From contig LUGG01000001.1 in the NCBI GenBank assembly GCA_001683735.1, forward strand, positions 310,001 to 374,000: DNA of 64,000 nucleotides. Direction: 5' to 3'. Origin of the DNA: Grifola frondosa. Lineage: Eukaryota; Basidiomycota; Agaricomycetes; Polyporales; Grifolaceae. Shown here in pieces: positions 26,811 through 38,600 of the stretch. How positions within the stretch are numbered: position 1 is the stretch's first letter; each line of letters starts with the position of its first letter. Both the position numbers and the translations under genes were made by a program. The notes under the pieces were generated by a model. That model ran no database searches. It was not told the DNA's origin and saw only the letters and a list, made by a program, of their open reading frames with translations.

Positions 26811-29027
26811 TCAGAACAGGAATATTTTGCGTACATATGAACATAACTCGCCTTCGTTTTCCTGTACGGGTGCCAATCCAGCACCGATAGGCTGTTCAAC
26901 GTGCGACCGCTCGTCCGTGTTGGCTATCAACGAAGGGGACTCCTGAAGGTGTGATACAGTCGCAGCATGCGGCAACGGTGAGTCCCACGGGTGCCCGGCG
27001 AACAGACTTCTAGGTTCCTCCCGCGGTTTCGCTCGCCGGATAGGTGTATCATCATATGAATAGATGTTTCGATTCGCTGGACTGGAAAAGGGACCTCCGC
27101 TATCGTCGAAGGAGAATAAACCGCCACTGTGCTTCAACGTATCACGCGCGTACCGCGACGGCGTTTGCAACAAGCCGCCAGAACGGTTCGACCAAAAATT
27201 ATTTTTCGGTGTCGTGAACGATTGGCCGACTTTAATGCGAGAAGGCGTGGTCGTAGGATCGAATGGGGAATCGTCGTGGTTCAAACGATCGAATATTGTC
27301 GGCGTAGTATACACTCGCGCACTTCGGGCCGAGTTGTCGGGCGTGGATGGTGCGCTCTTGGCTCGAGGGAGCCCAAGTAGTATAAGGGTCGAAATCTGAC
27401 CAGCCTCTCCGCTACGAACAGGAGTCTTGGGGGCCTCCAATGACGTTGTCCAAGGTGCCGAAGGCCAATGTGCGGGGAATAACCATTGGTCTGGCGTAGC
27501 ATCGAGAGCCGAATGGTCATCAGGTGCAAGAACCGGTTCAGAGAATGGAGTAGATGCATCCCGCGCGTGGTTGTTGATGGTATTGAGGCAGGTCTGGCAA
27601 TACCATGGGTCTTCCTCTTCCCCGAGCTCGGACTCGCTCTTGAGGCCAACGCAGCTGAAGTGGTACCACACCTTGCAGTCGTCGCACTGTACAAGCAGCT
27701 CGTCGGGACTCTTCTTCTGCTGGCAGATGCAGACATCCTCCTCTTCGGCCCGCTCTGCCCTCTTGCGATGAACCAGTGCTCGGACGGACTTCCTCGTGAG
27801 CAACGCCGCTCGAGCATCGGCGGGGTCGTTAGGAGTGGGAAATGATCCGCTATCACGTATCTTCTTTAGGGCATCCGACGTATCTTTGGTTATACTGCCT
27901 CGTCCCTTCACTAATCCCGCTTCACCATTAACTTGAGAGTTAAATTCGGAATCTGGCGACTTCTCATCGGCATCGTCATCGCTGTCTCGGCTCAGATACT
28001 GCTCCACAACCTTCAACTTCTCTTCCTGCTCTAACCGTGCGATCTCCGTGCGCTCTTGTGTGCGCATGCACCAAGGAAATACGGAGTCCACCCAATCCGG
28101 TTGCAAGACGGGCTCCTCGTTAGGAAGCGGCTCTATGACTTGGCCCTTTTTCTTCGAGCCCTTCTTCCTACGACGGCTTCCGCGTTTCTTGGCCGGAGGC
28201 TCCGATTGTACCGATGGCATCTCTGGGAAGGGCGCCAGGACTCTCCCTTGACCTTCAACATCCAGTGGAAAGAGTTTGCGCAAGGGCACCTTCTCTTCAT
28301 CGTCCCGGAAAGCAGCTAGGCGTCGCTTCTTGATCTCATGTTCACTAGGAATCTCGTTGGGCTCCGGCTCCGAGGCCACATTAGATGGTCCTGATTGTCC
28401 GGGTGTCGATTGATGAAGCCATTGCAGCGCGCCCTGCGACAACGCGGTTTTGCCTTGCGGTGTCTGGGGCTCTCCGTACGCAGGAGTGTGTCCATAACCG
28501 GGGTACCCGCCGGCCAGGAGGCTCTGCTCGAAGCTCTCCTCCGACGTTTCCTGGAACAGCGTCAGGCGACGCCCCTTGTTCGGGCTAACGGTCACCCCGA
28601 GGCCTGGTAATGCGCTATCGTGATCGTCGGGATCAAATGGGTCGGATATACCGACGGAGCGCGGCCGCTTCTCCCGAACGAGATATTCTGGTCTGCGTGC
28701 CTCAGTTTCGTGAAGACGAGCGGCCTGGTCTGCAGCTAACTGCAAACGAATCCGCTCAATCTCGCCGCCTGCAGCTCTTTGGGGGACGGGTGCTAGTAAG
28801 GGGGATGGTGGGTCATAAACGAGTGAGGAGGACATTTCAACATCACGGGACTCTGCATGAGAAGATTGTTGAGATTGAGATCTCGTAGCGGGGTGATCTA
28901 GCTTGGAAAAGTTATCCACAAATGGAGAAGAAAGTCGGGATGGGAGCTCCATATCTCGAGATTGGCTTGACGGCGAAGACATCGCATGGTCATGGGAGGG
29001 CGTCAAGGGGCTGCTTTCGAATGTCAT
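26811..29027 (-). CDS. PHD-finger protein
   Basis: A single uninterrupted frame of about 738 aa from the chosen ATG at 29027 (MTFESSPLTPSHDHAMSSPS). Another in-frame ATG at 29063 would add a hydrophobic start unlike a nuclear protein. The only clear domain is a PHD zinc finger around residues 430-480: CICQQKKSPDELLVQCDDCK, then WYHFSCVGL and DPWYCQTC, i.e. C4-H-C3. PHD fingers of this type read histone H3 tails. A basic cluster (KKRGSRRRKKGSKKKG) is a likely nuclear signal; the rest is Ser/Pro-rich and disordered, with repeated TP and SP sites. The last residues (YVRKIFLF) may be intron read-through. No precise orthologue is assigned. Confidence 0.85.
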   Translation of the reverse strand: MTFESSPLTPSHDHAMSSPSSQSRDMELPSRLSSPFVDNFSKLDHPATRSQSQQSSHAESRDVEMSSSLVYDPPSPLLAPVPQRAAGGEIERIRLQLAADQAARLHETEARRPEYLVREKRPRSVGISDPFDPDDHDSALPGLGVTVSPNKGRRLTLFQETSEESFEQSLLAGGYPGYGHTPAYGEPQTPQGKTALSQGALQWLHQSTPGQSGPSNVASEPEPNEIPSEHEIKKRRLAAFRDDEEKVPLRKLFPLDVEGQGRVLAPFPEMPSVQSEPPAKKRGSRRRKKGSKKKGQVIEPLPNEEPVLQPDWVDSVFPWCMRTQERTEIARLEQEEKLKVVEQYLSRDSDDDADEKSPDSEFNSQVNGEAGLVKGRGSITKDTSDALKKIRDSGSFPTPNDPADARAALLTRKSVRALVHRKRAERAEEEDVCICQQKKSPDELLVQCDDCKVWYHFSCVGLKSESELGEEEDPWYCQTCLNTINNHARDASTPFSEPVLAPDDHSALDATPDQWLFPAHWPSAPWTTSLEAPKTPVRSGEAGQISTLILLGLPRAKSAPSTPDNSARSARVYTTPTIFDRLNHDDSPFDPTTTPSRIKVGQSFTTPKNNFWSNRSGGLLQTPSRYARDTLKHSGGLFSFDDSGGPFSSPANRNIYSYDDTPIRRAKPREEPRSLFAGHPWDSPLPHAATVSHLQESPSLIANTDERSHVEQPIGAGLAPVQENEGELCSYVRKIFLF

Positions 29028-29198
29028 GCTGTTGAATATGATTAAATACACCCACACAGACATCCCAACCAAAAATATACGCACTCTAGCTGGCTATTTG
29101 GCCGACGGGGGGTATGGGGCAACGATGAAGGGCCCCTAGAGTAATCATTAGAACGCCTGACTGTTACTCGCGAGCTGGCACTTACGCAACGGGAACAA

Positions 29199-29651
29199 AT
29201 GCTGGCATCAGCTTGCGAGGTAGAATGGGGCTGTTCGAACAATGAGCACATGATTGATGCAGCAAGCCTGAACCGCTACCTAGAATCAGGTGTAATGAAA
29301 GAGCCACCAGATATGATGCTTGTCATCGCTCTTAGTAAATACAGTCATCAGATACGTGATGCTAAGAACAAGCATGGACCATACGAACTTAGGAGGACTG
29401 CGTTCCCGGCCATGAAGGGGACGTGAGTGACGCAATCTGATATTAACAAAGCATTAGGTGAGACAACCAATCTATTAGACAGTACATACCCATATAGCAA
29501 AGGTGAATCCTGCAAGAAACCTATGTTCGATGCATACGCATCTGCGTTACTTGGGCTACTTGAGATGAAATATCTTCAGTTTAATATCTCAATTCCATTC
29601 AGAACGCAGACGAAAGAAGGAGGAATGAGCTATGACCGCTTGACAGGCTAA
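29199..29651 (+). CDS. Unidentified small spliced gene
   Basis: Two adjacent frames join across a 60-nt intron (29423-29482) with a perfect GTGAGT donor, a TTAAC-like branch site and a GACAG acceptor. The donor contains the TGA that otherwise stops the first frame. The joined product is about 130 aa (MLASACEVEWGCSNNEHMID, then AFPAMKGT|TYPYSKGES, ending GGMSYDRLTG). The open frame continues upstream of this ATG (ERLTVTRELALTQREQ), so the true start may be earlier, overlapping the leader of the PHD gene. I recognise no domain. Base composition is more AT-rich and codons end more often in A/T than in neighbours. It may be a lineage-specific gene or a relic. Confidence 0.4.
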
Positions 29652-30590
29652 GTCTCGGTACTGAACCATCGACAGACGAGCCAACACTCGCAGCAAACCT
29701 CCCATGACAGGATAAAAGGTTTAAGCAGATGTGTCATCGATAACAAACATCCAAATCCCCATAACCCACGTAGAGCAAGCCAAATTGTCATAGCATTTCG
29801 CCCTCTGATTGGCACAGAACCTGAAAGATCCATTCTGTAGACGGTGGAACTCACCTTTGTGGTGTGGGTAGCTGGGCCATCTGATTCATGCCAAAAGGCG
29901 GTAGTAAGCCTCCATAAGAAGTAGCAATACTGTGATGTCGTTAGTTCTAGTTTTGCTAGATAGCATGTTCACAAACTTCTTCGGCGTTACATGCTCAAAA
30001 TCAGAAGTGGCGGCCTCCAAGCGCCCATGTTCCATTCGAGCAATCCCTTCCTGTTTGTCTGGCGTCTCCGGGAGCATAGGAAGTTGTTGAATGCAATCCG
30101 CGGGGTTTAAAGATGGGTATCACAGGTAGAAATGGTCCCCGAGACTGGAGATTTCCACTCGAACGATACGAGCGGCGTCTAGTATGAAGTACAACTGTAC
30201 GTGTTTGAGAGCAATCTAGAGGTGCTCAAACACAGCTTCTGGCACAGAGCAGAGATGGAATTTGTTAATGGTGCGGGGAAGAAAGAGAGAGGACAGTGAA
30301 GGTATCGCTAGCCAGAGTAGTTGCAAGAAAGCAGGTGAGAGTACTTGAGTCTCTGTTTGAAACAGGGTGGTCTTATGTAAGCCAATCACTATACTCACCG
30401 AAGATCCCCATCTTAAAACTGTCAAGAATTTTGTCTCTCCCGTCTTGTCGGCCTATCCCATCTTCTTAGTTTTGGTCGAGAACTTGTAAGTAACCGGTGA
30501 TCGGCGTTATTTTCTTCCAAATCACTGATTTTTTGTCGTGGACCTACGGCATTTTCTGATGGCCAGGACAGGTGATATGGAAACAACAAA
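29652..30590. other. Region without an assignable gene
   Basis: 940 bp, AT-richer than most of the window. A minus-strand frame at 29886-30077 (63 codons, MLPETPDKQEGIARMEHGRL) looks protein-like but has no partner exon I can support. The rest includes the DNMT2 promoter. Confidence 0.35.
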
Positions 30591-31972
30591 ATGACTGTAG
30601 TCCACACGCTTGAATTCTACTCTGGAATAGGTTAGAACTCCAGATTTTACGTCAAAAGCCTCTCACAAATTGTGCTTCAAGGAGGTTTGCACCGTGCACT
30701 GTTACAAAGTGACGTCGACGGAACAGTCATTCGCGGGTTTGATTGGGATCAGTCCGCCTGCCGAGTTTATGAGGCTAACTATGGAAGCAACATCGTTCAG
30801 AAGGTCGATATCACTTGATGCAATGTGACAGTGAAGTATATCACCGATCGCCTTCTACTATCCAGGTCGACATCTCCATGCTTTTCGCACCCGAACTGGC
30901 TTCTTTTCATGCAGACCTATGGCTTCTATCACCATCTTGCCAGCCATATACCGTACTGAATCCTTTGGCAAAGGGTGCAGCGGATCCGAGAGCGAAATCG
31001 TTCATTCACCTTATTGAAGACGTACTCCCAGAACTGGTATCGATGAACGCGCAGCCGAAGTACATGCTTGTCGAAAACGTTGCTGGGTTCGAGGTACTTA
31101 TCAAATATTTATATCGTAGTCACACCCTCTAACTTTTTAATAGACATCTAGTACAAGACGGAGGTTGTTGGTAATGCTTGCATCGCTAGGTTACACCACG
31201 CTCGAGCTCTCCTCACTCCTCTGCAATTCGATATACCCAATTCCCGTCTGCGATATTATCTGCTCGCGAAGTGTAAACCACTAGTGTTTTCAGGCGTGTC
31301 CGCCGTTGGAGAGAAAATTTGGCGACATATTCCTGGGAGTGGGGTCGACTGGGTTGACCCAAGGTTACAATCTGACCTCTCACAGACTCGTGGCATACGG
31401 GAAATCCGTCAATTTCTTGACCCAGATGATACGCAATTGCAGCACTGCGCGATTCCGGATCAAGTGCTGAAGAAATGGGGACGCTTGTTCGACATCGTTC
31501 TACCTTCTGCGCGGCGGAGCTGTTGTTTTACCAGAGGTTAGTTCGAACGCACCATTTTTCTGTGTTGATGCAAACGTTCCTTCCTTCCATTAGGGTACGC
31601 GAAGATGGCAGAACGCTCCGGGTCGGTATTACAATTGAACGAAGAACTCGATGTGCGTCTATCCTTTGGCCAACCGACAGCGATTCCATCTTACAAGCGG
31701 ATGTTCAGACCACAACCACTTTCAATCAGTTCATGGAAGCGCAGAACTGTGGGGATGAGGACGCTGTGCGGATTCTCGATCCGCTACGGCTCCGATATTT
31801 CTCACCGACGGAATTATTGAGACTCTTCTGTTTCCCGTCTAGATCCCGCGACGACGCAGACGATGTGTTCTGTTGGCCTGACGAGATATCTATGAAGACA
31901 CGATATCGGCTTATAGGCAATAGTGTGAATGTGCGGGTTGTGACTGAACTCATAAATTATCTCTTCAAATAA
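30591..31972 (+). CDS. DNMT2: DNMT2/TRDMT1 tRNA cytosine-5 methyltransferase (apparent frameshift)
   Basis: Dnmt2 methylates C38 in tRNA-Asp. First exons are 30591-30630 and 30682-30803, then from 30866 on. Motif I is EFYSGIGGLHRALL, motif IV is SPSCQPYT, motif VI is ENVAGFE, motif VIII is PNSRLRYYLLAK, and motifs IX-X include GSVLQ, L(R)YFSPTELLRLFCFP and RYRLIGNSVNVRVV; the family's CFT motif is in RSCCFTRG. Motif IV has Ser between Pro and the catalytic Cys (30932-30940), as in fission yeast Pmt1. At about 31207-31212 one base is missing: LASLGYTTLEL and LLTPLQFDIPNSR lie in different frames. The last introns keep phase. Size, about 380 aa, fits the family. Confidence 0.93.
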
Positions 31973-32409
31973 AAATTGTTGTTGTCGTCTTTCTAGTGTA
32001 CGGTCGGATCGGGTGAAAACGTATGTCGGAAACCAGGAAAATTCATTTCGGAGCCACGTGGATATATTAAGGCTATGAGCTTAAGTCAGCACTCCGACCG
32101 GGATATCCCGAACAAGCATGACCTCGCGAGAACGTTGCTCGTTTGCTCTCAGCTCACCTTCATCTCGACCTCCTTCTATCCCAAGTCGTCTCTCGTCCTG
32201 TATTCCACGATTTCTTCCCACTTTATAGCTCACCACGACATCTTCTGTGAAAACAGAGGATTCATGCTTCGACCTCCAATCGCTATCTCAAGACACAAAC
32301 GACTCTTTCATCCCAATCCACTGATCAGTACTGTGTGTAATCTGTTTCGTTCAGGGCGTTCCTTGTGACTCATCCTCCCTCTCTCCAATAGCGCTAAAAT
32401 TCTTCCAAT
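31973..32409. other. Intergenic: DNMT2 3' end and eIF5 leader
   Basis: 437 bp, pyrimidine-rich towards the eIF5 start, as is usual for strongly expressed fungal genes. A 97-codon frame lacks any known homology. No RNA gene seen. Confidence 0.4.
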
Positions 32410-33791
32410 ATGGCCGCTGGTGTTGTCAACATTCGTCGTGATGTCGACGATAAATTCTATCGCTACCGGTATGTGTCCTTCCCACCTATACGTATCCTCT
32501 GTATGACTAACTTCTGCCTTCACAGCATGCCCATCCTCATGACCAAGATAGAGGGAAAAGGGAACGGCATCAAAACTGTCATTCCCAACATGTCCGACGT
32601 CGCCCGGGCGCTCAGTCGGCCGCCCACCTATCCCACGAAGTTCTTTGGCTGCGAACTCGGCGCTCAGACTTCGTTTGACAAAAGAACGACCGCTACATCG
32701 TTAACGGCGCGCACGATGCTACGAAGTTGCGCGAGCTGCTCGATGCATTCATCGAAAAATTCGTTCTATGCAAGTCGTGCAAGAACCCCGAGACCGACTT
32801 GATCATTACTAAGAACGAAGAGATCATTCGCGACTGCAAGGCCTGTGGGGAGCGCACTGGCGTTGACATGCGTCACAAGCTGACGACGTTCATTGTCAAG
32901 AACCCACCGAAAAACCCGAAGAAGAGCAAGACCAAGAAGGCGACCACGGACGGTAGCCCCAGCCCTAGTGGCAATGGCCACGAGAATGGGAACGGCGATG
33001 CTCAGGGCGATGGAGGAGGGAGAGCGACGATGAGTTAACGAGACGTATCAAAGCCGAAGCGGCGGTTTTGAATACCGAAACTGCTATTAGCAACGAAGAC
33101 TGGTCGGTCGACACATCAGCCGAGGCCGTCAAGGCTCGTGTCAAGGCTGTCGAGAGCGCCATGGGTGCTATCTCTTCGCCCCTCCTCTCGGAGATGATGA
33201 TAGCGACGACGATCCCGATAGCCCGTACTCACAGTTGGGACGTTGGGTTGAGGAAAATCGTGACAGCGGCCCGGTCGCCATCTACAAGAAGGCAGAGGAA
33301 CTCGGTATCGCGAAGAAGCACAACTCCGTGCAGGTGATAGTGCAGGGCCTTTTCACTGATAACATCGCTGCGGAGATTCCGAAGTATGCTCCCTTGTTCG
33401 CAAAGGTATGTTGATATCCGTTTGTTATGTGATTAGATCTAACATCGGTGAATAGCTGGTTACATCAGAGAAGCACCAGAAGGCACTTCTCGGCGGCGTT
33501 GAACGATTTGTCGGCGTCATGCATCCCGACCTCATTCCGCTTGTGCCGAAGATCCTGATGGATTTTATCAGGCTGATGTCTTGGAGGAAGACACCGTAAA
33601 GCAGTGGGGTACGCATGTTAGCAAGAAGTACGTTGACAGGGACACGAGCAAGAAGGTTCGTAAGGCCAGTGAACCATTCTTGAAGGTACGTCTTTGTTCT
33701 TCCAAGAGCTGTTGTGCTTGAAACTGATCATTGTCATTGTTAGTGGCTTGATGAGGCCGAGGACAGCGATGAAGATGACGATGACGATTGA
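32410..33791 (+). CDS. TIF5: Translation initiation factor eIF5 (several apparent frameshifts)
   Basis: eIF5 is the GTPase activator of eIF2 in the 43S complex. [20 protein letters not shown] opens the eIF2beta/eIF5 domain. The zinc finger has [11 protein letters not shown] and [12 protein letters not shown] (two C-x-x-C pairs), followed by a Lys-rich linker. The C-terminal W2/MIF4G-like domain includes [19 protein letters not shown] and [14 protein letters not shown], and ends in the acidic [15 protein letters not shown]. To read this through, one base must be added at 32680-32683 (AAAA), 33018-33020 (GGG), near 33165-33195, and at 33563-33566 (TTTT). Both flanks are conserved at each site, so this is one damaged copy of an essential gene, probably by consensus error. 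Introns are GT-AG. Confidence 0.94.
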
Positions 33792-34039
33792 GAGATCACA
33801 TTCTGTTTGCTATGCATTTGTTCGTTCAATTATGTTGTTGTTTTGCGTACATGTTGTGATTTTGTATCTTGCTTGAAAATCGATTTGTTACTTGCGCGGA
33901 TGTCGATGAAACTTGAAAGCTTTCGTGTGGTGGTTAGTAGATACTCAATGCGGAAGTCCCTAAGTCACGTGCATGTGCGCTTGCGTGGGCGAAGTGAATG
34001 ATCGTCGGACCTCAGTTCTGTGCTCTGTTAACATTTACA

Positions 34040-35073
34040 ATGCGACCTCTGGTATCATACGACGATATAACAGCACCACAGCCTCCGCTCCAATTACCAG
34101 TAACTAATTCCATGAACCAACCTCCTTCCAAGCGGAGAAAACCCAATCAGAAATCTGGTGGAGGACGACAGCCACAACGCGTGCAACATTGGGATGATCC
34201 TGGAAATAATGTGCCTGCGATGAACTACAATGACAGCGCTCCAAGCACGAGTAATGCTAGCGCAGCTGCGGCTAACGAGGAGTCATACGAAGAGGAGTAC
34301 GAAGAGGAGGAAAGCAGGGAACTTACGCATGATGAAATCTGGGATGACTCTGCGCTCCTTGACGCTTGGAATTCAGCGATGGCCGAGTATGAGGTGAGCC
34401 CTTTGATATTATTGTGCTTGCTTTACTATGCTGAGGCTATGGTGTGAGGCTTTCCATGGTCCTGGAAAGAAGTGGAAGGAGGAGCCCGTCAAAAAATCAC
34501 CGTTGTGCGTGTAAATCTCACAGTTCATGTCGCTCAACCTCACAGATCGTCCTATGGACAATCAGGTGGTATAATGTCCCAGTGTCGTCAACTACAGAAT
34601 CGAAATCTAAAGCACCGGCAGGCCCTCCTATCGTCTCTGCGCAAAATGGCGAGAGCGGCACAGAGCACGGCGAACTGGACGCTGATTCCACCCCACTCAA
34701 TTTCAATACTTATGTGCCAACGCACGACCCCTCGTTAGCGTCGACTATCCCATGCTACCCATCTGCAGCACCTACCACCTCATACGATTTCACGAATTAT
34801 CAGGGACCGATGGTCAGTCAGGACGGCGTTCTCGCGCGCCTTGTGGCAATGTATTGGGGCGGCTACTGGACAGCAGTATATCATGTGAGTTTGGTTGTTT
34901 GTTTAAGAAAAGCGTCATCTTGTCTAATATCTCAATGTTAGTGCCAACGGGCAAACGCGGTTCCCCCAATTGGCAGCGCGGAGGGTAGTGGCGAGGATGA
35001 ACTGGAGAAAGAGGTAGATGGAGATGATGTTGTGGATGAAACCGACGACGATATGATGCCGGCTCAACGGTAA
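34040..35073 (+). CDS. SMN1: Survival motor neuron (SMN) protein
   Basis: SMN assembles Sm rings on spliceosomal snRNAs together with Gemin2. Start at 34040 (MRPLVSYDDITAP); an in-frame ATG at 33998 is possible. The Gemin2-binding motif is ELTHDEIWDDSALLDAWNSA, followed by FHGPGKKWKEEP and SPLWYNVP. The C-terminal YG-box oligomerisation helix is GVLARLVAMYWGGYW, with the spaced tyrosines and glycines. There is no Tudor domain, as in fission yeast Smn1. The short 61-nt intron in the middle ends just before TGG TAT AAT; choosing the last AG of several is required for the WYNVP frame. The tail is acidic. Identification rests on both ends of the protein. Confidence 0.9.
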
Positions 35074-35605
35074 AGGACATACTGGCCTATTCTACTCATG
35101 ATTAAAACAGCGTCCATCTCCTCACATACATCGTCATTACGTGTCAGAATGATTGATTTCACCGTTGTTCTCCAAGGGGTGATCAACCAACTCCCTCAAT
35201 AATCAGTATTCTTTGCAGAAATTATCTAGACGTGCGTTGTAATGATTTTATGCCTTCTTCCGGCAGGAGACGCTGAATGGTTTGTGCTGGAATCTTGGGA
35301 GGTTGTTAACGAGACCGCACATTTGTTTCGTTCAGTGCTCGTGAAATTTCTCTAGACCATCATGATTACTCAGCATATAGACATCACAGAACTTGAGCTG
35401 GTGCAGCAGATGCTTGTTCGACAACGAGCTCTCCGGTGCGCTAACCGTGACTTCAGCATGCACGGAAGTGAAAGAACGTAAACCACCCCGTGCAATAATA
35501 TTTAGCCACAACCTCATTGCGTCGAATGCATCAGTGGAGACATGGCGTCTGACGGTCTGATATATCGGTACAACATTCCGCATCATCTACAGCATACAAA
35601 AGCAA
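35074..35605. other. Convergent 3' flanks with an 84-codon minus-strand frame
   Basis: Between the SMN and NIC96 stops. A minus frame at 35332-35586 begins right after an out-of-frame stop of NIC96 and has balanced composition, but no known domain and no splice partner. I treat it as chance. Confidence 0.4.
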
Positions 35606-38600
35606 TCATAAAGCAATCTCCACATCCAGCCGTGCCAGATATGAGTCACATCCGGTGACATGCGGTATTTCAGATTTCCAGCGAAAATGATGAGTGATCT
35701 CGACTTCTTGCGCAGCGCAGCGAGCGTCTAGTATGCAAGAAAATGTTAAGTGTGCCTACACGGATGTAAAGGAAAAAAAAGCTGACCATCTGCCTGGCAA
35801 CATCGGGTGCCATGGAGTTCTTCACTTTCTGGTGGACACTGCGAGAATATCCATAGTAGTGTAGGAAGGTCTGCAAATTCCTCTGGAGGGCGTCTGGAAG
35901 GTCTCGGAATTCCTCTGCTCTCTTGGTGATCTTCCCGATATCCCCATCTAATGGGATGAGGTCGGTGGATTCCATGATCTAGAAATAATGTTGTGAGCGG
36001 AAGGCCGTTGTGTATTCCATATATCACTTACCTCCAAAGCAGTCTCCACCCTCCCCGCATCTTTTGCGTCCTTTGCCTCTCTCACACGCAATAACCTTAT
36101 AACTGCGTCTCTTTCCTTCCCCACTGCCGGTTCATCCGCTCGTAATGCCTCAGGATTTCTGCAGCGGTACGCTCAATAGTTCGTGCCTTCTCGTCTCCAC
36201 TGGGCTGGGAGACAGTGTTTCCGACAGCTTGGGCAAGACACGCGATGACCGTTGTGTAGTCGCCTGCAAGATTGTATAGCTTGATGGCCTCTGGAATACG
36301 GTCGTTCTGCTCCGAGTTTTTTGCCGCACGGATTAGAATCTGCTCGTTGTATTCCCGCACGTCTTCCAGCTTGAGCAACGGCGCGCCCTGCTCGATAATA
36401 CCACTCTGTCATACAATACATGAAGCAGAGGTAATGTGAGCACAGTGCCCAGTGCAACAATACAAAACTCACGAAGCGTGTACCGTCGGGGCGGAACCCG
36501 CCGACGAGCTCTTCCCAAGCAGCACCAGTGTTTGCAAGAACAATGATGCGCCTTACGAACTCCCACGCATTCTCCATCTGCTCTTTGCCTACGCCGCTGC
36601 CCTGATCAGCGCTGAGGCACACACAGTACACGTACTGCAGCGCTTCCCGAGCGTCCATTTTGACGAATTGGCGGACGTAACGCCATATGAGTGTTGATAG
36701 ACTCAAGGCGGGTGGCAAAATTGGTGACAAGGACACTATGATCATGAGTCAAAAGATCAGATAGAACAAGGTAAGAACCACAAACTGGTACTTACGGGGT
36801 GTCATATCAGACGTTTCTGCACGAGAAGGAACACGGAGCAAACCGTGGTACGCAAGCGCGATCGCCAAGTGGACAGCTTCAACCTCGGTATCTTGGTGAT
36901 CCCATAGTGCAGCCACAGCCTACGACGATGTCAACAACAACCTTAATACACAAAAGATGCGTCTACTGACTCGCTCGAATTGTCCGCACATGAGTAAGAC
37001 TCCAGCCCATACACCCCGCTTGGCACCTTTCTGGCCAGGCACACCATCGAAGTGACGCTCACCGTAGCTGAGAAGAACTTCAGCCAGTCCGCGCAGACCG
37101 CCATTCTCCTCTTCATCCACCTACGACAGTCGTCAGAAGTTGACATGACATTCATGGGAAAAATAGATGCTACCATAGCGAGCTGGAACCAGAGCCAATC
37201 CTCGGTAGTCACCGTGACTTGGTGGACACTCCGTCGTGAGGGGTCAATTTTACCCATTAACTTGTACAACGCCAATTTGAACGGGTCAGCCGTGGATGAA
37301 TGAAGCATGTGCGCGTTATACACTGCATGTAGTTGATCTCGATGCTGCTTCGGTAACCTGGAAAAGTATCAATGGTCTGAAATTCAGTTCGTAACGAGAA
37401 ATTAAGAGTACCGTCGATCCGGAGACTCGATCCATGTCCTGAAATGGCTCAGGAAGCTGGACTCCCGGTGCTCTATCGCCTGCTGATAGCGGATGGCCTC
37501 GTCGTATGCCTCTTGCACGTGTCCCGTACGCACGAGATAAAACAACTTCGCCCATAAAGGTTGACCGGCGACCAGCTATGCTGTAGCATCAGTATATGCC
37601 ACACAGAATATATGCCATTAAACTCACCTCGACGCGGTCCTCCCATTCCCCATTCCTATAGTGCCTTACCAGTACGAACGCACGTACCTTGTTTGCGACG
37701 CTTGGGTCGCCACCCAGACGCGCCTCCATTGGTCGCGCCTGGAGCGTACGCTCGAGCACATCCCAATACTGTTCCTCGAGCGCTTCTCGAGCGCCTCTCG
37801 CAATTTGTTTGCGAAGTTGCACCCCTTCACGCGTTTCGGGATCGCCGAGATATGCACGCGCGTACTTGCGTTCAAAGATGGGCGCGTTGAGGATGTGCGC
37901 ACCTGCATGCTCGAGTGGCGGGAGTGCTGGGGGTTCGGCGGTAATTTTAGAAAGTACGTGGAAGTTTTGAGCAATCTGAAGTGTATGCTAAGGCGGCGAG
38001 TGAGCGTGCGAGCCACTTAACCAGCAAAGGTCTCACATCAGAGGTGACAGAAAGCGAAGCTTCGATCAGCGCGTGAACAACTGGGTAGGACGTGCCGCGC
38101 AGTCTTGCTGTATTCAGGTCGGAGACTACGCGGTCGTACGCCATCATTTTGCTCTGCATCTGCAGACTAGGACTGGGGCCTGTGCTGACCTGTAATGTGC
38201 AACATACAGCACTGCTCGCCACGAATGATAGCGAGTCAAGGACTTACCGAAAGAAGATTCTTTGTGTGCAGGCTCTTCTTCAATTCTGAAACTGCTCTAT
38301 TCTCTCCACCTACACGTCCACCCAGCTGCTCGAACACACGCTTCTTCCGCGCCTCCCAGTCACGCCGACCACGCTCCTCCAGAACTTGATAGAACTCCTC
38401 TTGTGTTTCTTTCCGTCCTTCTTCAATAGTGGAAATGAGATTCTGCTCATGAGCATGACGCAGGTATCCAGCAACGTCGGTATCCTGAAGTGCTTGGAGT
38501 GGCGTGAAGGTTGTCGATGTATTCAAGTGGGCAATTGAGCTCGCAAGTGCAGGAGCATCGACGTGCGCCTGTGCAAGAAGGTAATTCCTAATCACATATC

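Noticed and set aside
32410..33791. eIF5 as a true pseudogene
   Set aside because: Introns, acidic tail and all domains are intact and the breaks fall in homopolymers; error is simpler unless a second copy exists.
35332..35586. 84-codon minus frame abutting NIC96
   Set aside because: Its position next to the stop is an artefact of the shifted NIC96 tail; no homology seen.
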